A stretch of DNA of 62,742 nt from Candidatus Dormiibacterota bacterium (GCA_003153125.1 PLWW01000023.1:1-62742); one strand, 5' to 3'; counted from the stretch's first letter, positions 7,519-19,700 are shown. Numbers and translations: made by a program. The notes: a model not told the origin generated them from the sequence alone.

Positions 7519-8397
7519 GTGACGATCGAGACGATGGACGAGCGACTGCGCCGGGCGCACACACTCATCGAGGCACTCCCCTACATCCGTCGCTTCAGCG
7601 GACACACCATGGTCATCAAGCTCGGGGGCGCCGCCGCCGCGAGCGCGGATGTCGACAGCGTGCTCCAGGATGTCGTCCTGCTGCGCTTCGTCGGCATGCG
7701 CCCCGTGCTCGTCCACGGCGGAGGCCCGGAGATCAGCAGCTGGCAGGAGCGCATCGGCATGACCCCCCGTTTCGTCAACGGGCTGCGCGTCACCGACGCA
7801 GCCACCATGGAGGTGGTCAAGATGGTCCTCACCGGCAAGGTGGGCCCGGACCTGGTGTCGCGAATCCATCGCCTCGGCGGCAGCGCCATCGGCCTGTCCG
7901 GTGAGGATGGTCCGACCCTCCTGGTGCGCCGCGCCGCCAACGACACGGGTGAGGACATCGGCCTCGTGGGGGAGGTGGACCACGTCAACGTGGAGCCGAT
8001 TCTGTCCATCCTCGACCAGGGACGCATCCCGGTGATGGCCTCGATCGGCCTCGGCTACGACGGTGAGGCGTACAACGTCAACGCCGACACCGTGGCCGCC
8101 GAGCTCGCCGTGGCGCTGAATGCCACCAAGCTGATCATCCTCACCGATGTCGACGGCGTCCACGGCAGCGACGGCAACCTGCTCGGCGAGCTCGACCGCA
8201 CTCACGCGGCGATGCTCATCGATGAGGGAGTGATCGCCGGGGGCATGATCCCCAAGGTTCGCGCCGCGCTGCGTGCCCTCGACGGAACCGAGGCCGCCCA
8301 CATCATCGACGGCAGGGTCCCGCACGCGCTCCTCCTCGAACTGCTCACCGCGGAGGGCGTCGGCACCATGTTCGCGGCCGCCGAGGCCACCCCGTGA
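7519..8397 (+). CDS. argB: acetylglutamate kinase
   Basis: A 292-residue amino-acid-kinase-fold enzyme phosphorylating N-acetylglutamate, usually the arginine feedback point. The phosphate-binding motifs are VIKLGGAA (residues 32-39) and LVHGGGPEIS, followed by NVNADTVAAELA and ILTDVDGV. The extended N-terminus before the kinase fold (residues 1-28) resembles the helix found in arginine-sensitive hexameric forms, so feedback control is likely but inferred. GTG 7519 was chosen because GAGG lies 8 nt upstream, 10 bp after the argJ stop. It overlaps argD by 4 bp. Confidence 0.93.
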   Translation: MTIETMDERLRRAHTLIEALPYIRRFSGHTMVIKLGGAAAASADVDSVLQDVVLLRFVGMRPVLVHGGGPEISSWQERIGMTPRFVNGLRVTDAATMEVVKMVLTGKVGPDLVSRIHRLGGSAIGLSGEDGPTLLVRRAANDTGEDIGLVGEVDHVNVEPILSILDQGRIPVMASIGLGYDGEAYNVNADTVAAELAVALNATKLIILTDVDGVHGSDGNLLGELDRTHAAMLIDEGVIAGGMIPKVRAALRALDGTEAAHIIDGRVPHALLLELLTAEGVGTMFAAAEATP

Positions 8398-9611
8398 GCC
8401 ATGCGCCGACGTCTCTGGACGCGCTTCGACAACGTGCCGGCAGCGTGCTCATGCACACGTACACGCGCCAGCCGCTGTCGATCGAGTCGGGTCACGGGGT
8501 GTGGGTGCGTACCGACGATGGCCGCGAGCTGATCGACCTCGTCGGCGGCATCGGCGTCAACGTGCTCGGGCATGCACACCCGGCTGTGCGACAGGCACTG
8601 TCCGAGCAGTCCGCACGCCTCATCCACACCAGCAACCTCTACTTCACGGCGCCGCAGGTGGAGCTTGCCGAGCGGCTCGTGGCCACGGCCTTCCCGGCGC
8701 GGGTCTTCCTCTGCAACAGCGGGGCTGAGGCCAGCGAGACGGCCATCAAGCTGGTCAGGAAGTGGGGTCGCAGCCGGCGCGGGGGCGCCACCGGGATGGT
8801 CGTCCTGAAGGGTGGCTTCCACGGCCGGACCCTCGGCGCGCTGGCGGCCACTGCGCAGCCGCGCTACCGAGAACCCTTCGAACCGCTGCCGGCAGGCTTC
8901 GTCCACGTCGCCGCCGAGCTCGACGCCATCGCGGCCGCCGCCGGTGAGGGCATCGCCGCCGTGATGCTCGAGCCCATCCAGGGGGAGACCGGCGTGGTCC
9001 CGCTGCCCGACGAACTGGTGGCGGGCGTGCGGGCATTGTGCGACGAGCGTGACCTGCTGCTCGTCGTCGACGAGGTGCAGACCGGCATGGGCCGGACGGG
9101 CCGCTGGTGGGCGCACCAGCACGCCGGGATCACGCCTGATGTGATGACGGTCGCCAAGGGACTCGGCGGCGGCGTCCCCGTCGCCGCCGTGCTCGCGGGG
9201 CCACGCGCTGATGTGTTCGAGCCCGGCGACCACGGTTCCACCTTTGGTGGCAACCCGCTGGCCACCGCTGTGGCGTGCGCGGTGCTCCGCACCATCGCGG
9301 AGGAGCGTCTCGTGGGACGCGCGGCGCGGATGGGCGAGTACCTTCGCGAGTCCCTCCTGTCGCTGCGCTCCCAGGGCGTGCCGGTCGCGACGGTGCGCGG
9401 CCGCGGCCTGATGCTGGCGCTGGTGCTCGACGAGCCCATCGCCGCCGCCGCGGGGCGGGCCGCGCTCGGCTCGGGGGTCATCGTCAACGCCATCGGCGAC
9501 AGCGTGCTCCGCCTCCTGCCTGCGCTGACCATCACCGAGGAAGAGGTCGACGAGGCGGTGCGCCGCCTTGGCGAGGCCTTCGCCGCAGTGCGCGCGGAGG
9601 ATGCGTCGTGA
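8394..9611 (+). CDS. argD: acetylornithine aminotransferase
   Basis: A 405-residue class III PLP aminotransferase. The PLP-binding lysine is Lys255 in MTVAKGLGGG. Other family motifs are NSGAEASETAIKLVRKWG, GGFHGRTLGAL, LEPIQGETGV and VVDEVQTGMGRTG. It converts N-acetylglutamate semialdehyde to acetylornithine. It starts with GTG overlapping argB (GTGA) and its own stop overlaps argR in the same way. In many relatives argF follows here, but in this cluster argR does. Confidence 0.92.
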   Translation: MSHAPTSLDALRQRAGSVLMHTYTRQPLSIESGHGVWVRTDDGRELIDLVGGIGVNVLGHAHPAVRQALSEQSARLIHTSNLYFTAPQVELAERLVATAFPARVFLCNSGAEASETAIKLVRKWGRSRRGGATGMVVLKGGFHGRTLGALAATAQPRYREPFEPLPAGFVHVAAELDAIAAAAGEGIAAVMLEPIQGETGVVPLPDELVAGVRALCDERDLLLVVDEVQTGMGRTGRWWAHQHAGITPDVMTVAKGLGGGVPVAAVLAGPRADVFEPGDHGSTFGGNPLATAVACAVLRTIAEERLVGRAARMGEYLRESLLSLRSQGVPVATVRGRGLMLALVLDEPIAAAAGRAALGSGVIVNAIGDSVLRLLPALTITEEEVDEAVRRLGEAFAAVRAEDAS

Positions 9612-10101
9612 GAGTTGCGTCGGAACGGACGGCCACCAACGGAACGGCCAAGCGTGCCCGGCAGCGGGCCATCCTCCAGCTGGTGCGCACGCGCACCATT
9701 CGCACGCAGGAGGAGCTGGTCAACGCCCTCGCCGGACGGCACCTCGATGTGACCCAGGCGACGGTCAGCCGCGACATCCGCGAGCTCGGGCTGCTGCGCG
9801 TCCCCGCGGAGGGCGGCGTGCGCTACGCGCAGACGGGCGCGGAGGTCGACGAACGCGTCGCCCGCCAGCGCCTCCACAACGCGCTCAGCGAGCACACCCA
9901 GGGCATCGAGTTCATCGACCTGCTCGGCGTCCTCCATGCGCAGCCGGGCAGTGCGTCGCTTGTCGCGGCGGCCATCGACCAGGCCCGCTTCGACGAGCTT
10001 GCGGGCAGCATCGCCGGCGACGACACGGTCCTGCTCATCGCCCGGTCGCGGCCTGCCGCACAGCGTCTGCTGGCGCGCCTGCGCACCATCTGGGCGCAGA
10101 C

Positions 10102-10105
<4 letters not shown>
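9608..10105 (+). CDS. argR: arginine repressor ArgR
   Basis: A 165-residue ArgR/AhrC family regulator. The N-terminal winged helix covers about residues 18-80 and ends with DVTQATVSRDIRELGLLRV. The C-terminal oligomerisation and arginine-binding domain contains GSASLVAAAIDQ and SIAGDDTVLLIA, the usual signature. It should bind the ARG box at 5223-5238 when arginine is plentiful. GTG 9608 overlaps the argD stop; the end overlaps argG by 4 bp. Confidence 0.92.
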
Positions 10106-13010
<2,905 letters not shown>

Positions 13011-13014
13011 GGGC

Positions 13015-13020
13015 TATCCT
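13015..13020 (+). promoter_or_regulatory. leaderless -10 for phosphoesterase gene
   Basis: TATCCT followed by 6 nt and then the ATG at 13027. The spacing puts the transcription start at the start codon. No -35 or ribosome binding site is evident. Confidence 0.5.
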
Positions 13021-13026
13021 CGGCTG

Positions 13027-13797
13027 ATGGCCCGGCCCCTCCTCGTTGTCGGTGATGTTCAGGGCGACGTCGAGCGCCTCGAGGTGGCGCTCGCCGACTA
13101 CCCGGAGGAGGACGTCGACACAGTGTTCCTCGGCGATTTCTTCCAGGGCGGCCTCCCCGGGCGCGGCGGCGGCGCCGCCGCCGCGCGCCTCGCCAGGGGA
13201 CGGCGCAACAGCCGCGCCGTCCTCGGCAACCACGACCTCTTCCTGCTCGCCGTCCTCGAGCGGCGTCGCGGTGTCCAACCGCCGGAGCCGTGGCAGGCGC
13301 GCAGTCCCGCCGACCTTGAGGAGCTGTGGCTGCACCGTCGCGGTGACTGGGCCGACCTCACCGCCGTCGAGGAGGACACGGGCCTGGAGGCGTGGCTGCG
13401 CGGCCTGCCATTCATGATCCTCCTCGACGACGGCACCCTTGTGCAGCACACCGACGACGACATGTACGCCAGCCTCGGCGACAGCGTCGACGCCGTCAAC
13501 GCCACCGCGCACGCCTGGCTGGCCACACCGGGCGGCGTGTTCACGGCGGTGCGAACGCTCTTCGGGCGGCGCGCCTTCGTCGAGCGTCGGAGGCTCGACC
13601 TCTACCTCGACCACTTCGGGGCGCGGCGCGTCGTGCACGGTCACACCCCTCACTGGGAGGACGTCCCCACCGTCGACCACGACGGACGTCTCTGGGGTTT
13701 CGACGGACGTTTCTCGCGCTACTGGCCGCGCGAGGAGGGCGAGCTGACCGGTCCCATCGGGGCCACCATCGCCCTCCTCCCACGCCTCGGCGGCTGA
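13027..13797 (+). CDS. calcineurin-like metallophosphoesterase
   Basis: A 256-residue phosphoesterase with the metal ligands in order: GDVQGD (residues 9-14), FLGDFFQG (35-42), GNHD (67-70) and HGHT near residue 213. This order is that of PPP-type and ApaH-like phosphatases. No signal peptide, so cytoplasmic. Substrate unknown; diadenosine polyphosphates or phosphoproteins are possible for this type. The start at ATG 13027 is supported by the TATCCT element 6 nt upstream. It lies 16 bp after argH. Confidence 0.82.
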   Translation: MARPLLVVGDVQGDVERLEVALADYPEEDVDTVFLGDFFQGGLPGRGGGAAAARLARGRRNSRAVLGNHDLFLLAVLERRRGVQPPEPWQARSPADLEELWLHRRGDWADLTAVEEDTGLEAWLRGLPFMILLDDGTLVQHTDDDMYASLGDSVDAVNATAHAWLATPGGVFTAVRTLFGRRAFVERRRLDLYLDHFGARRVVHGHTPHWEDVPTVDHDGRLWGFDGRFSRYWPREEGELTGPIGATIALLPRLGG

Positions 13798-13825
13798 TGA
13801 CGGTCGATCGCTTCGGGCCGGCGCG

Positions 13826-15262
13826 GTGACCCGCCCGCTTGACGCGGTCGTCGTCGGGTCAGGCCCCAACGGGCTCGCCGCCGCCATCGTGCTCGCCGAG
13901 CGGGGCCTGGCGGTGCACGTCGTCGAGGCGGCGGATGACGTCGGGGGGGCGTGCCGCAGCGCCGAGCTCACCCTGCCCGGCTTCCTCCACGACGTAGGTG
14001 CGTCGGTCATGCCCTTCGCCACCTCTTCACGGTTCTTCCGTGAGTTCCCGGCAGATCGATACGGGCTCGAGGTCGTCCACCCCGCTGTCCCGATGGCCCA
14101 TCCGCTCGACGGGGAGGAGGCGGTGCTGCTGGAGCGCTCCATCACCGCCACCGCGGCCGGGCTCGGTGGAGACGCGGGCACGTACCGCCGCCTGCTGTCG
14201 GCCGCCACGCGCCACGAGGAGGAGATCCTCGACCAGTTCCTCGGGCCGCTGCGCCCGCCGCGCCATCCACTCCTCGTCGCCGCCTTCGGCGCCCCGGCCC
14301 TTCTGCCGGCCAGCATCCTCGCCCGGGTGGCGTCGCGCGGAGGCAGGGGGCGTGCGCTGTTCGCGGGGATGGCCGCGCACTCGATCATGTCGCTGAAGAG
14401 CACGGCCAGCTCCAGCACGGGGATCGTCATGGCCATGGTCGCGCACGCCGTGGGCTGGCCGATCGTCCGCGGCGGCGCCGGCAACGTGCCCCGGGCGCTG
14501 GCCGCACATCTGCGCGCGCAGGGCGGCACCATCGAGACCGGCCGGCGCATCGCATCACTCGACGACCTGCCGGCGGCCCGCATCCGCCTCCTCGACCTCG
14601 TCCCGCGGGACATCGAGCGCGTGTGCGCTGACGCCCTGCCGCCGCGCTACCGGCGCAGCCTGCTGCGCTACAGGCACGGGCCGGGGGTCTTCAAGCTGGA
14701 CTGGGCCCTCGACGGCCCCATCCCCTGGGCCGATGCGCGCTGCGCCGGGGCCGCCACGGTCCACGTCGGCGGAGCGTTCGAGGAGATCGTCGCCTCCGAG
14801 GAGGACGTCGCCGCCGGCCGCCATGCGCCCCGGCCGTTCGTCATCCTCGTTCAACCGTCGCTCTTCGACGACAGCCGCGCCCCGGCGGGACGGCACACTG
14901 CATGGGCGTACTGCCACGTTCCCAACGGGTCCGGGCGGGACATGACCGAGGCCATCGAGGCCCAAGTCGAGCGCTTCGCCCCGGGATTCCGCGACATCAT
15001 CGCCGCACGCCACGTCCTCGACCCGGCGGGCCTCGAGGCCTACGACGCCAACCTCGTGGGCGGCGACATCAATGCGGGGATGTTCAGCCTCGGTCAGCTG
15101 TTCACGCGACCCACCGCGCACATGCCGCCGTACACCACCCCCAACCCCGGCATCGTCATCTGCAGCGCGGCAACCCCGCCCGGCGGCGCCGTGCACGGCA
15201 TGTGCGGCTGGTGGGCGGCTCAGGCGGCGCTGCGCGCGCTCGACCGCCAGGCCGTCGGCTGA
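13826..15262 (+). CDS. FAD-dependent oxidoreductase, phytoene-desaturase-like
   Basis: A 478-residue flavoprotein. The dinucleotide-binding motif VVVGSGPNGLAAA is at residues 8-20, followed by the second-strand acidic residue in VVEAADDVGG. The C-terminal part has PNPGIVICSAATPPGGAVHGMCG, as in the PYROXD2/CrtI-like oxidoreductases. No carotenoid genes are nearby, so a role in carotenoid synthesis is not supported. It follows the phosphoesterase by 28 bp and ends abutting the convergent zinc-ribbon gene (stops adjacent at 15262/15263). Confidence 0.8.
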   Translation: MTRPLDAVVVGSGPNGLAAAIVLAERGLAVHVVEAADDVGGACRSAELTLPGFLHDVGASVMPFATSSRFFREFPADRYGLEVVHPAVPMAHPLDGEEAVLLERSITATAAGLGGDAGTYRRLLSAATRHEEEILDQFLGPLRPPRHPLLVAAFGAPALLPASILARVASRGGRGRALFAGMAAHSIMSLKSTASSSTGIVMAMVAHAVGWPIVRGGAGNVPRALAAHLRAQGGTIETGRRIASLDDLPAARIRLLDLVPRDIERVCADALPPRYRRSLLRYRHGPGVFKLDWALDGPIPWADARCAGAATVHVGGAFEEIVASEEDVAAGRHAPRPFVILVQPSLFDDSRAPAGRHTAWAYCHVPNGSGRDMTEAIEAQVERFAPGFRDIIAARHVLDPAGLEAYDANLVGGDINAGMFSLGQLFTRPTAHMPPYTTPNPGIVICSAATPPGGAVHGMCGWWAAQAALRALDRQAVG

Positions 15263-15637
15263 TCAGACGTTGCCGTCCTCGTCCTCGATGTCGCGGTCCC
15301 CGTGGAGGCGCCGCGTCCCCTCCTCGACCTCAAAACGTGTCTCGCAGGCCGGGCACTCGATGACCATCGCAAGGGGGTCGTCTTCGGGCGGGAGCATGCG
15401 CAGCCCGCACGAGGGACAGACCAGCGTGACCACATTGTCGTCGCCGCGGCGGTGCATCTCCGCCGCCGCCGCGGCCACGTCCACGGCCACGCTCTGGCAG
15501 ACCGCACAGACGTAGGTCGCCCGACTGGCGTCGTGGCCCGCGTACCGGCCCGACCGGTCGACGAACATGGGCGCGTTCAGTGCCTCGAAGCGACCTTCAG
15601 GGCAGTTGTTGGGGCAGGCGAGGTGACCGGGGGGCAC
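15263..15637 (-). CDS. zinc-ribbon-like protein of unknown function
   Basis: A 124-residue protein with four cysteine pairs: Cys8/Cys12, Cys44/Cys47, Cys74/Cys77 and Cys95/Cys98. The last three are CxxC knuckles, so one or two zinc ribbons are likely. The C-terminal 25 residues are acidic. No enzyme motif is visible. GTG 15637 is the listed start; it is 36 bp downstream of degV on the same strand. A nucleic-acid or protein-binding role is possible but not shown. Confidence 0.65.
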   Translation of the reverse strand: MPPGHLACPNNCPEGRFEALNAPMFVDRSGRYAGHDASRATYVCAVCQSVAVDVAAAAAEMHRRGDDNVVTLVCPSCGLRMLPPEDDPLAMVIECPACETRFEVEEGTRRLHGDRDIEDEDGNV

Positions 15638-15650
15638 CCGTGAATGGTCG

Positions 15651-15666
15651 CAGGCGGGACCGCCTG
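15651..15666. repeat. inverted repeat between degV and zinc-ribbon gene
   Basis: CAGGCGGGACCGCCTG pairs 7+7 around GA (or 6+6 with a 4-nt loop). No T-run follows on either strand, so it may be an attenuating hairpin and not a full terminator. Confidence 0.3.
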
Positions 15667-15673
15667 ACAGAGC

Positions 15674-16522
15674 TCAGGGCGCCCTGCAGAAGGCGACGCC
15701 AACGGCGCCGGGACCGCCATGGCAACCGATCACCGGGCCGACGTCGATGAGCTGCACAGTTCCCCCGGCCGCCTCCTCGGCGCGGCGGGCCACATCCAGG
15801 CCCCCCTCGCGCTGGTCGGCGTGAGCCACCATGACGTGGGCACGCCCGCCCCATGCCGCGGCAGCTCGGCTCGCCTCCTCGACAAGGCGGTCGAGTGCTC
15901 TCGAGAATGTGCGCACCCTGTCGAGCGCTTCCACGCGGCCCTCGCGCACCTCGAGGATCGGCTTGATATCGAGGATCGCGCCCATCAACGCGCGGGCGCC
16001 GCCGATCCGGCCGCCGCGGCGCAGGTACTCGAGGCTCTCGACCGTGAAGACCAGCCGCATCGTCGAGGCGGCCTCGGAGATGGCCGTCTCGACGGCGGTG
16101 GCGTCCGCGCCTGCGGCCACGGCGGCAACCGCGGCGCCGACCACGAGGCGGTGCCCGGGGCCGACCGTGCGGGTGTCGATGACGCGGATGTCGAGGTCGG
16201 GAAGAGCGTCGCGCGCCGTTGTGGCGGCACCGTACGTGCCGCTCATGTCCGCCGAGATCGTTGTGCACACGACGGGACCGCCGTCCGCGCCGAGGTGTGC
16301 GAAGACCGCCTCGAAATCGGCGGGTGCCGGCTGCGACGTTCGCGGCGCGATCGCCGAGGCGCGCATGCGCGCGTAGAGGGTGGCCGCGTCGATGTCCGTG
16401 CCGTCGGCGAACACCTCGTCCCCGATGATCACCGACAGCGGCACGATGGCCACACCGAGAGCCTCTGCCTCAGCGGGGGGAATGTCGCAGGTGCTGTCGG
16501 CCACGAGGTGCACGGCGCTCAT
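15674..16522 (-). CDS. DegV family fatty-acid-binding protein
   Basis: A 282-residue DegV protein. The N-terminal ADSTCDIP (residues 8-15), the TSQPAP segment near 60 and the GSRIGGARALMG-type region (here LRRGGRIGGARALMGAILDI) are family signatures. DegV/FakB proteins bind a fatty acid and present it to the kinase FakA; no fakA is visible here. ATG 16522 overlaps the end of the ROK kinase gene by 4 bp, so the two are co-translated. Confidence 0.88.
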   Translation of the reverse strand: MSAVHLVADSTCDIPPAEAEALGVAIVPLSVIIGDEVFADGTDIDAATLYARMRASAIAPRTSQPAPADFEAVFAHLGADGGPVVCTTISADMSGTYGAATTARDALPDLDIRVIDTRTVGPGHRLVVGAAVAAVAAGADATAVETAISEAASTMRLVFTVESLEYLRRGGRIGGARALMGAILDIKPILEVREGRVEALDRVRTFSRALDRLVEEASRAAAAWGGRAHVMVAHADQREGGLDVARRAEEAAGGTVQLIDVGPVIGCHGGPGAVGVAFCRAP

Positions 16523-17382
16523 CCCGCGCCACCGCCCTGGGGGTTGAGGCCGCGCAGCACCAGCAGCGCCCCGGTCAGGTTGCGGTGGCCGCCGAGCTGG
16601 GCGACGCGGATCCCCGGCGCCGGCTGGAGCTTCAGGTGCCGCTCGACGGTGATGGCGATGGTCGGGCCGATCCGCGCCCAGCGAGCGTCGGCCACTCCGC
16701 CCCCGAACACCACGCGGTCGCAGTCGAGGAGCGCCACGGTGTTGACCACCGCAATCCCCAGCCAGCGGCCCACGTCGTCCCACACGGCCTGGTCCTCGAT
16801 CTCCTCGCCGCGCCGGCCGAAGCGCCTGGCGATGGCAGCCCCGCTGGCCAGTGCCTCGAGGCAGCCGGCGCCGCCGCACTCGCAGCGCGGACCACCGACG
16901 CTCTCGGGCCACAGCACCTGGTGGCCGCCCTCGGTGTCACCCCGTGTGATCACCAGGGCGCCGTCGCGCACCGTCCCGGTGCCGATGCCCGTGGACACCG
17001 TGTAGTACACGAGGAGACGGGCTCCTCGCCCAGCCCCGAGGTGTGCCTCGGCAAGCGCCGCGCAGTTGGCGTCGTTCTCGACCACGACATCGCAGCCGAA
17101 GCGCTCTCGCAACGGGCCGGCCAGGTCGAGGCGGTGCCAGTCGCCCGACAGCCCAGGCGGATTGAGCAGCGACCCGGTGACGCGATCGAACGGGCCGGGA
17201 ACCGCTGCCGCGATGGCCTCCAACGGCTCGCCCTCGCGCACCTCGTCGAGCATCTCGACAAGGGTTGCGATCATGTCCCCGTGCTGCGCCGTGGGGCGGA
17301 GGACGGTCCGGTCGATCCGCCCGTCGGCCGCCGCCACGGCGGTGAGCAGCTTGGTTCCCCCGATGTCGATGAGCCCGATCAC
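16519..17382 (-). CDS. ROK family sugar kinase
   Basis: A 287-residue ROK protein. IDIGGTKLL at residues 5-13 is the ATP phosphate-1 motif. Asp104 in VENDANCAAL is the expected catalytic base. His154 in EGGHQV together with CECGGAGCLE (Cys167, 169, 174) matches the ROK zinc site. There is no N-terminal DNA-binding domain, so it is a kinase and not a repressor; glucokinase is likely but N-acetyl sugars are possible. The GTG start at 17382 has a TAAGGT element 9 nt upstream. Confidence 0.87.
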   Translation of the reverse strand: MIGLIDIGGTKLLTAVAAADGRIDRTVLRPTAQHGDMIATLVEMLDEVREGEPLEAIAAAVPGPFDRVTGSLLNPPGLSGDWHRLDLAGPLRERFGCDVVVENDANCAALAEAHLGAGRGARLLVYYTVSTGIGTGTVRDGALVITRGDTEGGHQVLWPESVGGPRCECGGAGCLEALASGAAIARRFGRRGEEIEDQAVWDDVGRWLGIAVVNTVALLDCDRVVFGGGVADARWARIGPTIAITVERHLKLQPAPGIRVAQLGGHRNLTGALLVLRGLNPQGGGAG

Positions 17383-17391
17383 TGCCGGGCA

Positions 17392-17435
17392 ACCTTAGAG
17401 CAGCGAGCCGAGGTTGGCCTGGGGCTACCTACAAT
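17392..17435. promoter_or_regulatory. divergent -10 elements of ROK kinase and coaX
   Basis: On the minus strand TAAGGT (17397-17392) is 9 nt from the ROK GTG start. On the plus strand TACAAT (17430-17435) is 8 nt from the coaX ATG. Both spacings imply leaderless or nearly leaderless transcripts; no ribosome binding sites are seen for either gene. Confidence 0.5.
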
Positions 17436-17443
17436 GCCGCGCC

Positions 17444-18211
17444 ATGCTGTTGGTCATCGATGTCGGCAACACCAACATCGTTGTCGGGGTGTTCGACGGT
17501 GACCAGCTGGTCACCGATTTCCGGCTGCACACGAACGAGCGCGCCACCGGCGACGAGCTCGGCCTCACCACGACCGAGCTCCTCCGCCGCCGCGGCATCG
17601 ACGTCGGCGCCGTCAGCGCGGTGGCCGTGGCCAACGTGGTCCCACCGCTGGCGCGGGCGGTCGACGAGATGTCGCGGCTGTACTTCCACTGCACCCCGCT
17701 GGTGGTCGGTCCCGGCATCCGCACCGGGATCAGCATCAAGTACGAGGACCCGCGCTTGGTCGGCGCCGACCGCATCGCCAACGCCGTCGCCGGCCGCCAC
17801 CTCTACGGCGCCCCCGCCATCCTCCTCGACTTCGGGACGGCCACCACCTTCGACGCCCTCTCGGCGGCGGGTGAGTACCTGGGCGGGGCGATGGCGCCGG
17901 GCATCCTCATCAGCCTCGACGCGCTGGTGAGCCGCGCGTCCAAGCTGAACCGAGTCGAGCTCGCAGCGCCGCCGTCGGTGATCGGGCGCAGCCCGGCGGC
18001 GTCGATGCAGTCGGGGTTCGTCTTCGGCTACGTCGGGCTGGTGCAGGGGATCGTCGGGCGAATGCGCGCCGAGATCGGCGAGAGCGCGCGGGTCATCGCC
18101 ACCGGTGGTCTCGCCGAGCTGTTCGCCCCGCTCATCCCGGAGATCGAGGCCGTCGACCCGCACCTCACGCTGGTCGGGTTGCGCCTCATCCACGAGCTCA
18201 ACGCCGACTGA
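17444..18211 (+). CDS. coaX: type III pantothenate kinase
   Basis: A 255-residue CoaX, the first step of coenzyme A synthesis. The ASKHA-fold motifs are IDVGNTNIVVGVF (residues 5-17), GADRIANAVAG and LDFGTATTFDAL. Type III enzymes are insensitive to CoA feedback and not related to CoaA. The start is ATG 17444 directly after TACAAT plus 8 nt. It is followed after 38 bp by dus. Confidence 0.93.
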   Translation: MLLVIDVGNTNIVVGVFDGDQLVTDFRLHTNERATGDELGLTTTELLRRRGIDVGAVSAVAVANVVPPLARAVDEMSRLYFHCTPLVVGPGIRTGISIKYEDPRLVGADRIANAVAGRHLYGAPAILLDFGTATTFDALSAAGEYLGGAMAPGILISLDALVSRASKLNRVELAAPPSVIGRSPAASMQSGFVFGYVGLVQGIVGRMRAEIGESARVIATGGLAELFAPLIPEIEAVDPHLTLVGLRLIHELNAD

Positions 18212-18234
18212 ACGGCACGCGGAGGCGTGCCCCG

Positions 18235-18240
18235 TAAGAT
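18235..18240 (+). promoter_or_regulatory. -10 element before dus
   Basis: TAAGAT followed by 9 nt and the ATG at 18250. The transcript would have at most a couple of leader bases. Confidence 0.4.
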
Positions 18241-18249
18241 CAGGCGACC

Positions 18250-19290
18250 ATGACCGTGAACGCCCCGGCCCGCCCCGCGCTGCGCTTCGGCACCCTGGAG
18301 CTCAGCTCCCCGGTGCTGATCGCGCCCATGGTGGGGATCACCGACGCACCCTGCCGGGAACTGGCGCTGGAGTTCGGCGCCGGCCTCGTGTCCACCGAGA
18401 TGGTTGCGGCGGAGGCCGTGGTTCGCAGCGTCGACGCCAGCCTCCATCTCCTCGACTTCCCGTCCGGCATGGGACCTGCGGGCGCCCAGCTGGTGGGCTG
18501 CGACCCGTCGGTGATGGCCGACGCCGCCCAGGTGTGCGTCGAGCGCGGTGCCGTCACGGTGGACGTGAACCTCGGCTGCCCGGTCAGAAAGGTGGTGGGG
18601 CGGGGCAGCGGCGCGGCACTGGCCCGCGATGTGCCCGCCACCGCAGCCGTCCTGCGCGCCATGGTGGACGCGGTCACGGTGCCGGTCACGGCGAAGATGC
18701 GCCTGGGCTGGGACACCGGGAGCATCAACGCCCCGGAGGTGGCCCGTGCCCTGGCCGACGTCGGCGTCAGCGCCATCACCGTCCACGGCCGCACCCGCTG
18801 CCAGGGCTACGCGGGCGACGCCGACTGGGCACAGATCGCCCGCGTCAAGGAGGCGGTCGACATCCCCGTCATCGGCAGCGGCGACGTCGAGGCTGTGGAC
18901 CTCATCGTCAAGCGGATCCGGTCCGGCGTCGTCGACGGCGTGGTGATTGCCCGCGGCATGCTCGGCAACTTCTGGATGATCCGCCAGGCTACGCACCTGC
19001 TGGCCACCGGCGAGCGTCTCGACGACCTCGACTTCGCCACCCGGATGGCCCTCTGTCGGCGCCACCTCGACATGCTGATCGCCTACCACGGTGAGCAGCG
19101 GGCGCTGCGCATCGGCCGCAAATACGTGGCCTGGACCATCAAGGGCTGCAACGGCGCCGCCCGCCTGCGCGCCATGGTCCAGGACCTCGACAGCCTCGAC
19201 ATGCTCGACACCATCTTCGACTGCGCTCTCAGCGCCGGCCTCGGCCCCCAGGGCTGGTTCCGTCCCGTCTTCACCAGCGGCGAGGGATGA
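18250..19290 (+). CDS. dus: tRNA-dihydrouridine synthase (DusB-like)
   Basis: A 346-residue FMN enzyme reducing uridine in the tRNA D-loop. APMVGITDAPCREL at residues 25-38 is the N-terminal signature. Cys110 in VNLGCPVRKV is the expected catalytic acid. AKMRLGW, ITVHGRTRCQGY and IGSGDV follow in the TIM barrel, and the helical C-terminal domain has the RKYVAWTIKG segment. It ends overlapping the small membrane protein by 4 bp. Confidence 0.92.
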   Translation: MTVNAPARPALRFGTLELSSPVLIAPMVGITDAPCRELALEFGAGLVSTEMVAAEAVVRSVDASLHLLDFPSGMGPAGAQLVGCDPSVMADAAQVCVERGAVTVDVNLGCPVRKVVGRGSGAALARDVPATAAVLRAMVDAVTVPVTAKMRLGWDTGSINAPEVARALADVGVSAITVHGRTRCQGYAGDADWAQIARVKEAVDIPVIGSGDVEAVDLIVKRIRSGVVDGVVIARGMLGNFWMIRQATHLLATGERLDDLDFATRMALCRRHLDMLIAYHGEQRALRIGRKYVAWTIKGCNGAARLRAMVQDLDSLDMLDTIFDCALSAGLGPQGWFRPVFTSGEG

Positions 19291-19565
19291 GCGAGTCCCG
19301 CCTCGGTGCCCCCGTCGAACTCCCCTGGTGGATCGTCCCGCTCGGCCTCCCCCCCGTCGCAGTCGCGATCGCCGGGGCCGTCATCAGCGCCCCCCTCTCC
19401 ACCCGCCTGCTCGCGATCCTTTCGTCGGTGGCGCTCCTGGTCGCCCTCGCCGCCATCGCCACCCGCATCGCGAGCCGCAACATCCAGAGCGTCTGGATCA
19501 GCGCCGCCTACGCCATCTGGACCTTCACCGCCATCACTTGGGCAGTCCTGCTGGCCACCGGATAG
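19287..19565 (+). CDS. small membrane protein, three predicted helices
   Basis: A 92-residue hydrophobic protein with predicted membrane segments at about residues 15-35, 40-62 and 68-90. It starts with ATG overlapping the dus stop (ATGA), so translation is coupled. No family was recognised. The function is unknown; its coupling to a tRNA-modifying enzyme gives no clear hint. Confidence 0.6.
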   Translation: MSESRLGAPVELPWWIVPLGLPPVAVAIAGAVISAPLSTRLLAILSSVALLVALAAIATRIASRNIQSVWISAAYAIWTFTAITWAVLLATG

Positions 19566-19700
19566 CAGCCGGGCCGTCCAGCAACGCAGAGCCCCGGCGT
19601 GGGCACGACCGTCCGAGAAGAGACGTGCTCCCTGGCGTCAGCCCACCCCGCAGTCCAAAAAGTACCGCCGGCGCACGAGGTGCACCGAGGAGTGGGGTGA

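Noticed and set aside
19566-19700. Small gene or CRISPR-like repeat before the hairpins
   Set aside because: No repeated units and no frame with a start, ribosome site and plausible protein.
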